From contig CAJJBR010000031.1 of the NCBI GenBank assembly GCA_905182475.1, forward strand, positions 1 to 52,330: DNA of 52,330 nucleotides, given 5' to 3'. Below the pieces are notes generated by a model. That model saw only the letters and a program-made list of their open reading frames with translations. It was not told the DNA's origin and did no database searches. The DNA comes from Akkermansiaceae bacterium (lineage in GTDB: Bacteria; Verrucomicrobiota; Verrucomicrobiia; Verrucomicrobiales; Akkermansiaceae). The translations under genes and the position numbers were made by a program. Below, piece by piece: positions 17,027 to 27,967 of this stretch; the stretch's first letter is position 1; each line of letters opens with the position of its first letter.

Positions 17027-17282
17027 TTTGTTCAATCTTTTCTAAAAAAACTTCGGATTCCCTGAATGTATTCTTCGAATAGCGGCAGCCCCCCCCCGAA
17101 AAATACTCCTTTTTTGGGCATTCCTTAGGGATTAAAAGATCTATAACCCTTTAGGAATAAAGGAAAAGAGATTCGATTAAGGGTGTTTTGAATTCGTTCA
17201 AAAAGATCTTAAGTAAAACATCTAAATATTTAAGATATCTTCAACTTCAAGGCCGTAACAGGCCGGGAAGGAGCTCCTGAAG

Positions 17283-17840
17283 ATGAAAGCCCTCACTCCA
17301 ATCGCCGGCCTTTGCTGCCTCAGCTTCCTCCTCGCAGGAAGTGTGTCTGGAGTACAGCTGACGGATCGACTGAATGTGGTTCACATGGATTTCCTCGAAG
17401 ACCGCCGCGCGGTGCTCTCCAGTCTCTCCGATCCCTTCGGAGTGCCAGAAGCCGCCCGAGTCGTGCTGGAAGATCCTTCGGGAAATTTCCGCAAGCAAGC
17501 TGCATGGAAGCGCAATGTGATCGCCACAGTTTTTTGGATAGGCGAGCAACCCGTTGGAAACAACCCAACGCCAAACGACAAGAGCGCCTGGGATCCGAAC
17601 TGGGAATCCAACTTCGGCGGCTACGACGACCCGAACAGCCGCAGCGGATACCTTCCTGCCGGTTTCGTTCCTTCACTGAACCCTTTTTACGTAGCCCTGC
17701 CCTACAACGATATTGGCAAGGATTTCCGCCACCGCCCCGAGGCTTCCGAAGTGATCCCATGGTTCTGGGAGCGTTATCAGGGCGATGGGATCTCCGTCTG
17801 CAAAGGTCGCTGTTTTCCCCGGAGAAACGGTATGGAGTAG
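17283..17840 (+). CDS. Secreted hypothetical protein, probably C-terminally truncated
   Basis: A 185-residue product with a signal peptide (MKALTPIAGLCCLSFLLAGSVSG). The mature part includes FWIGEQPVGNNPTPNDKSAW, NPFYVALPYNDI, IPWFWERYQGDGISVCKGR. It resembles secreted proteins I associate with Verrucomicrobia whose homologues continue after the CKGRW-like motif with a domain containing Cys and Trp. Here the reading runs into an early TAG after CKGRCFPRRNGME, so the C-terminal domain seems lost. AAGGAG sits 9 bases before the ATG. The 282-base leader is AT-rich and contains a run of nine C at 17089-17097. Function unknown. Confidence 0.6.
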   Translation: MKALTPIAGLCCLSFLLAGSVSGVQLTDRLNVVHMDFLEDRRAVLSSLSDPFGVPEAARVVLEDPSGNFRKQAAWKRNVIATVFWIGEQPVGNNPTPNDKSAWDPNWESNFGGYDDPNSRSGYLPAGFVPSLNPFYVALPYNDIGKDFRHRPEASEVIPWFWERYQGDGISVCKGRCFPRRNGME

Positions 17841-18070
17841 ACTTTGATCCGTTTGCGGTCGAGTTGTTCGGTCAGATTGGATCGGTAGCCTCTGAAAATG
17901 CAGCCAATCCCGTTCGACCTATGGACGCTACAGGCGTATCCGGAAGCTCCATGGCCTCCAACCGTATCAAAATGAATCTCTCAACGATCAGTCATCCGGC
18001 CGAGTTGCCTCCCGTCTTCATGATGAACTGGCTGATCCTCATTGAGGAAAAACGCGCGGAGTTCGATTGA
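17822..18070 (+). pseudogene. Gene fragment fused behind the truncated secreted protein
   Basis: In the +1 frame just before the TAG at 17838-17840 a second protein-like sequence starts: LFSPEKRYGVDFDPFAVELF, then MASNRIKMN and PPVFMMNWLILIEEKRAEFD, ending at TGA 18068-18070. It has no start codon at the join and does not look like a continuation of the upstream protein. It is best seen as the 3' end of another gene joined by a deletion. It faintly recalls Verrucomicrobial pseudopilin C-termini, but I cannot assign it. Confidence 0.45.
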
Positions 18071-18141
18071 ACCCAAGTGCCACCAGCGGCGCGAAACTCT
18101 TTTTGAGAGTTAAAATTTGAATTTTTAAATTCCAGCGGAGC

Positions 18142-18216
18142 TGGTACACGAGGACGGGATCGAACCGCCGACCGACCCGGTGTAAACGGGTTGCTCTACC
18201 GCTGAGCTACTCGTGC
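18142..18216 (-). tRNA. tRNA-Val (anticodon UAC)
   Basis: A 75-nt cloverleaf read on the minus strand. The acceptor GCACGAG pairs with CTCGTGT (one G-U pair at the end). The D arm is GCTC/GAGC with loop AGCGGTA. The anticodon stem ACCCG/CGGGT holds loop TTTACAC, giving anticodon TAC. The T arm GGCGG/CCGTC has loop TTCGATC. Discriminator A and encoded CCA complete it. Confidence 0.95.
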
Positions 18217-18598
18217 TTTCTGCGACGCCGTCAGCCTTCCTACGTGAGGGCGTGTCTGGCAAGCCGAATGTTTCATGAACAGCCATTTTGTTTGTCCAAA
18301 TTTACGAGAAAACGGGATCTACAGAATAATTGATGAGTAATTACGAACTTTTTCTGTTCGGCAGGTCCGATGGGAACCGTTTGATCTTGATTGCACGGCT
18401 TTATGATAATTCGGGAAAAGGGCATCCTTGGAGATGGCGGGAGTGTAGCATACAGGCTTCAGATACTATCTGTGAGGCCGATATCAGACCAGTTCGTCTC
18501 ATCCTTTTGTCTTGACCAATGTGTCGGAATTATCTAATTTACATTTGTTGTGACACCCCCTCCGTCCATGCCCGTTCCTGGGAAAAGGTTACCCTCAA

Positions 18599-18943
18599 AT
18601 GCGTTTCGTATGCAGGGCTTGTAAAACGTCTCTTGTCGCTCCCGAATCTCAAGTCGGCATGAGCGGATCGTGCCCTAGCTGCTCCACATGGATCGAAGCT
18701 TCCGATTTTACGATGCAGGTTGCACCCGCAAAGGCACTCGCCGCGAACGTAGCTCCTCGTAAGCGCTGCTCCCAGTCGGCAACCTCGGGGCGCGGCAGTA
18801 TTCGTGCCGACGGCTACCTTGATCACGACCATAACGAACGTAAGGAACTGTTCGTGACTCTGCGGGTTCTGGCCGTCACGCTGGCAATATTGGCCGTGAT
18901 TCTCTTCGTTACCCTGTATGTGAAGCAGTGGATGCTGGAATAA
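18599..18943 (+). CDS. Zinc-ribbon protein with C-terminal membrane anchor
   Basis: An unrecognised 114-residue protein. The N-terminus carries two CxxC pairs (CRAC at residues 5-8 and CPSC at about 25-28), typical of a small zinc ribbon. The middle is polar and likely unstructured. Residues ~86-108 form a single hydrophobic helix (VLAVTLAILAVILFVTLYV), leaving only a few residues beyond, so it should be tail-anchored. Such ribbon-plus-helix proteins are common in Verrucomicrobia and Planctomycetes with no known role. It lies 110 bases upstream of gyrB on the same strand. Confidence 0.75.
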   Translation: MRFVCRACKTSLVAPESQVGMSGSCPSCSTWIEASDFTMQVAPAKALAANVAPRKRCSQSATSGRGSIRADGYLDHDHNERKELFVTLRVLAVTLAILAVILFVTLYVKQWMLE

Positions 18944-19008
18944 TCAGTCGTAACTCGCTCTCTGTCAGTTATTTAAAAAAGGCAAAAAATCCTCGGATTT
19001 GGGGATAA

Positions 19009-21600
<2,592 letters not shown>

Positions 21601-21602
21601 AT

Positions 21603-21623
21603 GGAGCGCGGACTTTAGTCGGC
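21603..21623. repeat. Single REP copy after gyrB
   Basis: GGAGCGCGGACTTTAGTC followed by GGC matches the arm of the REPIN family at 5868, 24561 and 25218 with two differences. No inverted partner is seen nearby, so it is a solo REP. It begins three bases past the gyrB TAA. Confidence 0.75.
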
Positions 21624-21641
21624 GAGTCAAATAGCAATTCA

Positions 21642-21983
21642 ATGGATTCCTCCGTCATACTCACCAAGGAAAGGATCATCTCTGCCCTTGAAATCCTCAA
21701 CCAGCGCCTCACGGAACGAGGCGTTACTGGGGAGTTATGCATATTCAGAGGAGCAACCATAATCCTCGCATTCGACGCATTTCTTGCTTCGACAGCAGCC
21801 TACCTTGCCCAAAAACACAAGTTTCCCGTTCCAGATTGGGCAAAAGGAACCTCGCGTGCCTTGGGAAAGCCCTGGTTCGCCGCGAAATCTCACAACATCC
21901 GCATGGTCCTCCTCCAAGAATCCCCCGCCGCCTTTCGCATCCGTAACCTCTTCGTCTCCGCAAACGCTCTCCACCGCGCCTAA
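21642..21983 (+). CDS. Small chimeric ORF between gyrB and gyrA
   Basis: A 113-residue product that looks like two joined pieces. Residues 1 to ~45 (LEILNQRLTERGVTGELCIF to GATIILAFDA) resemble the start of DUF6036/nucleotidyltransferase-like proteins, where GGA usually stands in place of RGA. The rest (AAYLAQKHKFPVPDWAKG to SPAAFRIRNLFVSANAL) resembles a different small-protein family ending in the FRxRNxFVSANAL pattern. An internal deletion joining two neighbouring genes would explain it. Whether it is expressed is unknown; it is in line with gyrB and gyrA, 12 bases before the gyrA ATG. Confidence 0.55.
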   Translation: MDSSVILTKERIISALEILNQRLTERGVTGELCIFRGATIILAFDAFLASTAAYLAQKHKFPVPDWAKGTSRALGKPWFAAKSHNIRMVLLQESPAAFRIRNLFVSANALHRA

Positions 21984-21995
21984 ATTTTTTATATC

Positions 21996-24623
21996 ATGTC
22001 TGATTCCATTAAACCCATCAACGTCGCCGACGAGCTCTCGCAGTCGTTCCTCGAGTATTCGATGTCCGTCATTATTTCGCGGGCGCTTCCCGATGTCCGC
22101 GACGGCTTGAAACCATCCCAGCGCCGCGTCCTTTACGCCATGCGCCAACTCGGTGTCACTCCTTCCAAGTCTCACGTGAAGTGCGCGAAGATCGTCGGTG
22201 AAACGATGGGTAACTACCACCCACACGGCGACTCCTCCATCTACTCGACACTCGTGAACATGGGGCAGCCATGGTCGATGCGTGAGCTGATCGTCGATGG
22301 TCAGGGTAACTTCGGTTCCGTGGAAGGTGATGCTGCGGCATCCATGCGTTACACCGAAGCGCGCCTCCACCCGCTTGGAATGGCGATGATGGACGACCTC
22401 GACAAGGATACGGTCGATTTTGTTCCGAACTACGACGGCACCCTCCGCGAGCCTTCTGTGATGCCTTCCGCGTTCCCAAATTTCCTTGTGAACGGCGGCA
22501 CCGGTATCGCCGTCGGTATGGCGACGAACCTCGCCCCGCACAATCTCGGCGAGGTCATTGATGGCATTTGCGCGATGATCAACGATCCGAACATCGATCT
22601 AGAAGGTCTGATGGAACACATCAAAGGTCCCGATTTCCCCGTTGCCTGTGAAGTGCGCGGCATCCGTGGTATTGAGGATTATTTCCGCACCGGCCGCGGC
22701 TCCATGCGCCTTCGCGGTAAGCTTGAGATCGAGGAAAACGAGAATGGAAAATCCATGATCATCATCCGCGAGGTTCCATACGGAGTGAACCGCGCCACCC
22801 TCCAGACCCGCATCGCGGAGCTGGTAAACGAGAAGACTCTCGGCGGCATTTCCGGAATGCGCGACCTTTCTGATGAAGAAACCCGCATCGAGATCGAGCT
22901 GAAACGTGATGCCCGCCCGCAGGTGGTCGTCAACCAACTCTTCAAACTTACCGCTCTGGAAACCTCGTTCAGCGTCAACATGCTGGCGATCCACGAGAAG
23001 CGCCCGAAACAGCTTTCTCTTAAAGAAGCAATCGATTGCTATATCGAGCACCGCCGCGATGTCGTCATCCGCCGCACTCGCTACCTTCTCGGGAAAGCCG
23101 AGGAGCGTGCCGAACTGCTTGAAGCCTACCTGCTTGCTCTCGGCCACATCGACGATTTTATCAAAATCATCCGCGATTCAAAAAACCGCGAAGAAGCTCG
23201 CACCCGTCTCGCCGCCTACGAGTTTTCCACAGCTACTGCCGAGGGTCTCGGCATACTGCTGCGCTCCCAAGCCGCTGTGCAGGGAGACAAATACGTTTTC
23301 TCGGAGCGCCAGGTAAATGCGATCCTAGAGCTGCGCCTCTACCAGCTTACCGGCATGGAGCGCGACAAGGTCAAAGGCGAATACGACGGCATCCTCGTTG
23401 AGATCACGGACTATCTCGATATCCTCGCCCGCGAGGAGCGCGTCCTGAACATCATCAAAGACGAGCTCCAAGCGATCAAAGCCAAATATGCCTCTCCTCG
23501 CAAATGCCCAATCGTTGCTGAAGTCGGAGAGGTCGCCATGGAAGACCTCATCGCGAACGACGCGATGATCGTCACCCTTTCCCATCGCGGCTACATCAAG
23601 CGTACTCCTGCCACCGAATACCGCCTCCAAGGACGTGGTGGAAAAGGCCTCAAAGGCATGGAAACCAAGGCAACCGCGAAGGATGTCGAAAACGATTTCG
23701 TCGAGCACCTCTTCTCCGTCCAAGCGCACGATTACCTGCTGTTTTTCACTAATACCGGACGCCTCTACGTGGAGCGGGTTTACGAACTCCCCGAGGGCTC
23801 CCGCACTTCCGTCGGACGCAGCATCAAGAACGTGCTCGACCTTCAGCCTGAGGAGAGCATCGCCGCGATGCTCCGCCTCGAGCGTAAAGTCGACGATGAC
23901 GGAAACGATATCACCTTCCGTGAAGATGCGGGTTACGTGTTCTTCGGTACTCGCTCTGGCAAAGTGAAGAAAACCGCGCTCAACGAATTTCGCAACTACC
24001 GCAAGGCCGGAACCATCGCCATCATCCTGGAGGAAGGAAACGAACTCATCGGAAGCACCCTGACATCAGGCGACGAAGACATCATTCTCGTCACTCATGA
24101 GGGAATCAGCCTCCGTTTCTCCGAGCAGGACACACGTCCGCTCGGTCGCTCCTCCCAGGGCGTCATGGGCATTCGACCGGTCGAAGGCGATTACGTTGTT
24201 GGCCTCGCGAAGGTCACCGATGATTGCACCTTGCTGGTCGCTTCGGAAAACGGCCTAGGCAAGCGCACTGCCTTCGAAGAATACCGCAAGCAATCACGTG
24301 GAGGCAAAGGCATCATCACGATGAAAGTTACGGAAAAGACCGGCCCACTCGTCGGTGCTCTGGCCGTCACAGAAGAACACGAACTCATGCTCATGACTTC
24401 CACCGGCCAGTCCATCCGCATCCGAGTATCTGAAGTCCGTACCACTGGCCGTAACGCCCAAGGCGTCAAACTTCTCACCCTCAAGGCAAAAGAAAAACTC
24501 CAGGATATCTCCTTGGTGATCCCGGACGGAGAAGATGCGGAAGGCGAAGAAGGCGAAGCAGAAACGGAACGCGGACTTGAGTCCGCAGCACAACCCGAGC
24601 CCCCAACCGAAGCAGCGGACTAA
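21996..24623 (+). CDS. gyrA: DNA gyrase subunit A
   Basis: An 875-residue gyrase subunit that cuts and rejoins DNA. The catalytic tyrosine lies in AASMRYTEARL (Tyr near residue 120). The quinolone-pocket region reads GNYHPHGDSSIYSTLVNM. The C-terminal half holds the six-bladed DNA-wrapping domain, with the GyrA-box as QGRGGKGLKGM near residue 546. The last residues (TERGLESAAQPEPPTEAAD) are encoded by a REPIN at 24561-24640: the left arm is read through because TTTAG has become TTGAG, and the TAA stop lies in the right arm. The tail beyond the acidic EDAEGEEGEAE stretch is therefore repeat-derived. Confidence 0.96.
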   Translation: MSDSIKPINVADELSQSFLEYSMSVIISRALPDVRDGLKPSQRRVLYAMRQLGVTPSKSHVKCAKIVGETMGNYHPHGDSSIYSTLVNMGQPWSMRELIVDGQGNFGSVEGDAAASMRYTEARLHPLGMAMMDDLDKDTVDFVPNYDGTLREPSVMPSAFPNFLVNGGTGIAVGMATNLAPHNLGEVIDGICAMINDPNIDLEGLMEHIKGPDFPVACEVRGIRGIEDYFRTGRGSMRLRGKLEIEENENGKSMIIIREVPYGVNRATLQTRIAELVNEKTLGGISGMRDLSDEETRIEIELKRDARPQVVVNQLFKLTALETSFSVNMLAIHEKRPKQLSLKEAIDCYIEHRRDVVIRRTRYLLGKAEERAELLEAYLLALGHIDDFIKIIRDSKNREEARTRLAAYEFSTATAEGLGILLRSQAAVQGDKYVFSERQVNAILELRLYQLTGMERDKVKGEYDGILVEITDYLDILAREERVLNIIKDELQAIKAKYASPRKCPIVAEVGEVAMEDLIANDAMIVTLSHRGYIKRTPATEYRLQGRGGKGLKGMETKATAKDVENDFVEHLFSVQAHDYLLFFTNTGRLYVERVYELPEGSRTSVGRSIKNVLDLQPEESIAAMLRLERKVDDDGNDITFREDAGYVFFGTRSGKVKKTALNEFRNYRKAGTIAIILEEGNELIGSTLTSGDEDIILVTHEGISLRFSEQDTRPLGRSSQGVMGIRPVEGDYVVGLAKVTDDCTLLVASENGLGKRTAFEEYRKQSRGGKGIITMKVTEKTGPLVGALAVTEEHELMLMTSTGQSIRIRVSEVRTTGRNAQGVKLLTLKAKEKLQDISLVIPDGEDAEGEEGEAETERGLESAAQPEPPTEAAD

Positions 24624-24640
24624 AGTCCGCGTTCCGTTTC
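24561..24640. repeat. REPIN doublet overlapping the 3' end of gyrA
   Basis: Arms 24561-24586 and 24615-24640 are inverted copies. The left arm holds GCGGACTTGAGTCCGC, one base off the family core GCGGACTTTAGTCCGC. The right arm holds GCGGACTAAAGTCCGC. Symmetry extends outward through GAAACGGAAC / GTTCCGTTTC. The gyrA stop TAA is inside the right arm. Confidence 0.9.
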
Positions 24641-24648
24641 CATTCCCA

Positions 24649-25233
24649 ATGAATCGAGGTATCCACTCACGTGGCTACCTCCCTCATTGGGATTTCAAGA
24701 ACTCCGTTCAGGGAATCACCTTCCGCCTTTTCGATTCCGTCCCTAAAGACGTGATCTTGAAGTGGAAACGTGAGTTGGAGAAGATTGAGGACGAAGTCGC
24801 TCGGAAAGAGGAACTCCACAGGAAGATTTCCCGCTACGAGGATGTGGGGATGGGTGAATGTTTGTTGGGAATCGCCGAAGTTGCCGGGATTGTCTGTGGG
24901 AAGCTACACGCCGAAGATGGATGCCAATACAAACTCCTCGAATGGTGCGTGATGCCCAATCACGTTCATGTTCTCATCAAGCTTCTTCCAGATCATTCGC
25001 TCTCGGATATCGTCCAGAAATGGAAGGGAGGATCGTCGATGGAGATCAACTGTATCCTCAAGCGGAGCGGGGCACTCTGGGCGGTGGACTATTACGACCG
25101 CTTCGTTCGGGATGAGGATGATTACTTTAGTTGTCGCAATTACATCCGGATGAATCCGGTGAAAGTGGGTCTATGCGAAAATCCTGAGGATTGGGAGTTT
25201 TCTTCCGCTTGGAAGGAGGAACGCGGACTTTAG
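24649..25233 (+). CDS. REP-associated tyrosine transposase (RAYT, Y1 HUH family)
   Basis: A 194-residue Y1-type HUH nuclease related to IS200/IS605 TnpA; RAYTs are thought to spread REP/REPIN sequences. The HUH motif is MPNHVHVLI (His105, His107) and the catalytic Tyr is likely Tyr165 in CRNYIRMNPVKVGL. WEFSSAW near the end is also typical. The first ~45 residues (GYLPHWD, FRLFDSVP) fit the family's N-terminus, so ATG 24649, nine bases past the upstream REPIN, is chosen. Its last codons GAA CGC GGA CTT TAG are the left arm of the downstream REPIN. A single-copy gene bracketed by its presumed substrates. Confidence 0.9.
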   Translation: MNRGIHSRGYLPHWDFKNSVQGITFRLFDSVPKDVILKWKRELEKIEDEVARKEELHRKISRYEDVGMGECLLGIAEVAGIVCGKLHAEDGCQYKLLEWCVMPNHVHVLIKLLPDHSLSDIVQKWKGGSSMEINCILKRSGALWAVDYYDRFVRDEDDYFSCRNYIRMNPVKVGLCENPEDWEFSSAWKEERGL

Positions 25234-25277
25234 TCCGCCCGAGCAAGCCCTCCGCTGCGGACTAAAGTCTGCGTTCC
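25218..25277. repeat. REPIN doublet overlapping the 3' ends of RAYT and SbcC-like genes
   Basis: The left arm 25218-25238 contains GCGGACTTTAGTCCGC. The right arm 25257-25277 contains GCGGACTAAAGTCTGC, with one mismatch. The RAYT stop (25231-25233) is in the left arm and the stop of the convergent ATPase gene (25262-25264) is in the right arm. Both use the same TAG of the repeat in the same reading phase. Confidence 0.92.
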
Positions 25278-27955
25278 ATTGCCCCAAACCCCGAGTATTC
25301 ACCCGGTGTGCAGGTTAGGACGATTACCTGTAATCCCCGAGTAGCGGCCAGATCCAGCATGCGTTGGAGAGATTGGGTGCGTTCCGGGTCGGTGTAGGCG
25401 AAGGCGTCGTCGAAGAGGATGGGGAGACTGCCGTCGTGATCGGCGGCTAGGATTTCTGCTAGGGCAAGGCGAGAAGCGGCGGCGACTTGTTCTTTTGCTC
25501 CTCCGCTGAGGGTGGAGAATTCGAATGCGGAGGCTCCGGGGCGGAGAATTTCCATGCCTTCGATTCCAGAGTCGTTGAGTTTTACTCGGATCTCCGTGCC
25601 TTTGCCGAAGATGCATTGTAGGTAGCCGTTGATGCGCTCGGCGAGCGGTTCGACGAGAGAGCGGTCGATGGCTTCTCGGGAGGAGGAGAAGAGAAGGTGG
25701 AGTTTTTCGATGGCTTGGGCGCGGCGGTGCTCGGAGGTGTGTTCCTCGCGGGCGGCTTCGCAGCGGGCGAGGGCGTGGCGCATGTCTGCTTCGGGATCGG
25801 TGGTGCCGTCGAGGGTGAGCCGGTCACGGGCGATGAGGAGCTGATCGGATGCTTCACGGTGCTTGGCTTCCTGCTGGGCGATTGCGCGGGTGAAACGCTG
25901 GAGATCTGCGCTGAGAATTTCTGGGGCTAGCTCTGATAGGGATTTCCGGGTGGCGGCGAGTGATGCGGTTGCTTCGTTTTGGGCCTGCTTGGCTTTCGTG
26001 ATCGCTTGGCTGCGGGTGTCGGTATTGCCGTGAGTTTCCTCGAGGACTTTGATGCTGGTTTCTTGATCCCGTAGTGAATCCCGAGCGGTGGAAATCTTCT
26101 CTCGGTGGGTTTGTAGTGCCTGGGCTGCGGCTTCGTTGCGCTTGCGGATCTGGGAGATGCTTTTTTGGGCAGTAGCTTCTTCAGTTTCGGCAGAGGAAAG
26201 GGTATCGCGATGTGAGGTCAGTTGCTGGCGGGCTTCGGCAAGGTTTGAGGGCTTAGGGATGTCTTCGAGCTGGGCGCTGCGGCGGTTTACTTCTGCGTTG
26301 ATGGTTTCGAGTTCCTGGGCGGCGTGGGTAAGTTCTTGGCTAAGTTTTTCCCCGCCAAGCGCGGTTAGAGATTCTTCCCGCCGCTCGATTCGTTGTTCGA
26401 AAGTCTGGCGTTGCTCGAGGACCCTGGTGGCGTGTTCGAGATCGCGGACGGTGAGTGAGGCAAGAGCTGAGGTGATTGCTTGGGATGATTTTTCGGCATT
26501 GCTCCGGGCTTCGGCAAGCGAGCTGCCACCGCCTGGGCGGATGCGAAGGCGAGTGCCTGATCCGATGGAAAGTTCGCCCGCATCGGTGAGAATATGAGGC
26601 TCGCCGGGGATAAGTTTTTTTCCATCGAGAGTGGCAGTTTCACTAGTTTCGATGAGCTCGATTCCGGTGGCTATGGCGTCCAGTGTTGCCTGCGCTTGGC
26701 TGTAATCACGATCCAGTTTTCTGAGACGTGTTAGATCAGTTGAGCTGAGGATAGGCAGTGGTGAAAGGCTGGCGCGGATGGTGGCGAGTTCACTGCGGAT
26801 GGTTTTGGCTTTCTGGGATTGTTCTAACAGAAGGTTGTGGGTTTCTGACTTTTCGAAAGAAGAAACGATGGCAGCCGTCAGGTCATTGACGAGGCGAGAT
26901 TTGCGCAGGCTATCAGAGGATTTTCTCAGGGCGGCTTCAGCTGTTTTGCTGGAGATGCGAGTACTGGTTTCGGCTGTTATAAATTTTTCCAATTCCTCTT
27001 CGGCAGGGGCAAGATCTTTTTGGGAGTTGGTTACTTGTGTCTTGAGGATGTGGATCTTTTCGTCGTCTCTGGTGAGTTGGGTATGGCGAGTGGCGGTAGC
27101 TTCTAGGGCGCGGAGACGGATTTCCTCTTCCTTTTTGAGATCGGAAACTTCAAGGAGATTTTTATCGGCAAGTGTGCGTTGCTCGCGGAGAGATGGCAGG
27201 ACGGAGTCAGCTTCTGCGATGCCTTTTTCGGCTCGAGTGTAATCTGTTACGGCCTGCTCAAGGCGTGAGGCCGCTTCTTTTGTTTTCTTAAGATTCGTCT
27301 CAGCTTGAGTGAGTCTGGCGAGGGCGAGTTCTGGCTTGGATCCGGATTTTGGCCTGCCGGTGTTGGTGAAAAGTTCTAGGTATGACTCGGTGATTTTTTC
27401 GGCAGCGAGCTGATCGGCGGCGGATTGCATGACGGCGGCGATACCGTCTTTCTGAAGCCGCTGGACAAGAGTGTCTTTGTGCGTGCTGGCGTGTAGAGAG
27501 GGATCATCGCCGGATTTTCCCTGCCAGACCCAGAGGTGTGCCCAGAGTGCGGGGAGTTGGTTTGCGGCTCCGCGTCCGCTTGCGCCTTCGGTGCCTAGGA
27601 TTTCGGTAAGTTTCGTTTCCGCCTCGTCATCGCGGAGAGTTGCTCCACCGGAAGGAGTGAGTCGGGTGCTGCCTTTCGAAGTGCCGGCGAAACGCTTTTC
27701 CAGCTCCCAACTGGTTTCCGCGGCTTCGAAGTTCAGGACGACTTCGGGATCGCCGAGGTGTGTCTGGGAAACCATTTCCTTCTGCACGCTTCCACCGGTC
27801 TTTGCCCGGAGGAAGAGGACGCGGTGGGCGGCTTCCGCAAGGGTGCTTTTCCCGGATTCGTTCGCGCCGCCGATGAGATTTCGTGAGGGATCGAAAGTGA
27901 CGGTGACGTCCTTATGGACGCGGTAGTTTCTGATGGTGAGGGAGAGGAGTCGCAT
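25262..27955 (-). CDS. SbcC/YhaN-like SMC-family ATPase
   Basis: An 897-residue ABC/SMC-type ATPase of DNA repair. Walker A GGANESGKST lies at about residues 29-38. A very long Ala/Glu/Lys/Arg-rich coiled-coil region fills about 200-750. The C-terminal half-site has the signature FSTLSGGAKEQVAAASR and Walker B LPILFDDAFAYTD. Together with the upstream metallophosphoesterase (12-base gap) it should form an SbcCD/Rad50-Mre11-like or YhaN/YhaO-like nuclease complex. No zinc-hook CxxC is obvious in the coil, which favours the YhaN type. The last residues MERRL and the stop come from a REPIN arm. Confidence 0.85.
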   Translation of the reverse strand: MRLLSLTIRNYRVHKDVTVTFDPSRNLIGGANESGKSTLAEAAHRVLFLRAKTGGSVQKEMVSQTHLGDPEVVLNFEAAETSWELEKRFAGTSKGSTRLTPSGGATLRDDEAETKLTEILGTEGASGRGAANQLPALWAHLWVWQGKSGDDPSLHASTHKDTLVQRLQKDGIAAVMQSAADQLAAEKITESYLELFTNTGRPKSGSKPELALARLTQAETNLKKTKEAASRLEQAVTDYTRAEKGIAEADSVLPSLREQRTLADKNLLEVSDLKKEEEIRLRALEATATRHTQLTRDDEKIHILKTQVTNSQKDLAPAEEELEKFITAETSTRISSKTAEAALRKSSDSLRKSRLVNDLTAAIVSSFEKSETHNLLLEQSQKAKTIRSELATIRASLSPLPILSSTDLTRLRKLDRDYSQAQATLDAIATGIELIETSETATLDGKKLIPGEPHILTDAGELSIGSGTRLRIRPGGGSSLAEARSNAEKSSQAITSALASLTVRDLEHATRVLEQRQTFEQRIERREESLTALGGEKLSQELTHAAQELETINAEVNRRSAQLEDIPKPSNLAEARQQLTSHRDTLSSAETEEATAQKSISQIRKRNEAAAQALQTHREKISTARDSLRDQETSIKVLEETHGNTDTRSQAITKAKQAQNEATASLAATRKSLSELAPEILSADLQRFTRAIAQQEAKHREASDQLLIARDRLTLDGTTDPEADMRHALARCEAAREEHTSEHRRAQAIEKLHLLFSSSREAIDRSLVEPLAERINGYLQCIFGKGTEIRVKLNDSGIEGMEILRPGASAFEFSTLSGGAKEQVAAASRLALAEILAADHDGSLPILFDDAFAYTDPERTQSLQRMLDLAATRGLQVIVLTCTPGEYSGFGAMERRL

Positions 27956-27967
27956 GTTGTGATTGAT

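Noticed and set aside
17089..17097. Phase-variable C9 tract
   Set aside because: It lies in a non-coding leader about 185 bases from the next start, with no clear promoter spacing role.
18142..18240. Integration site at tRNA-Val
   Set aside because: No integrase gene, no duplicated 3' tRNA end, and no block of foreign genes nearby.
18330..18515. 61-codon ORF between tRNA-Val and the zinc-ribbon gene
   Set aside because: No recognisable motif, no Shine-Dalgarno sequence, and composition typical of spacer DNA. The 18217-18598 gap otherwise shows nothing definite.
24649..25233. IS200/IS605 insertion sequence
   Set aside because: No TnpB partner and no IS ends; HUH motif, length and flanking REPINs fit a single-copy RAYT rather than an IS.
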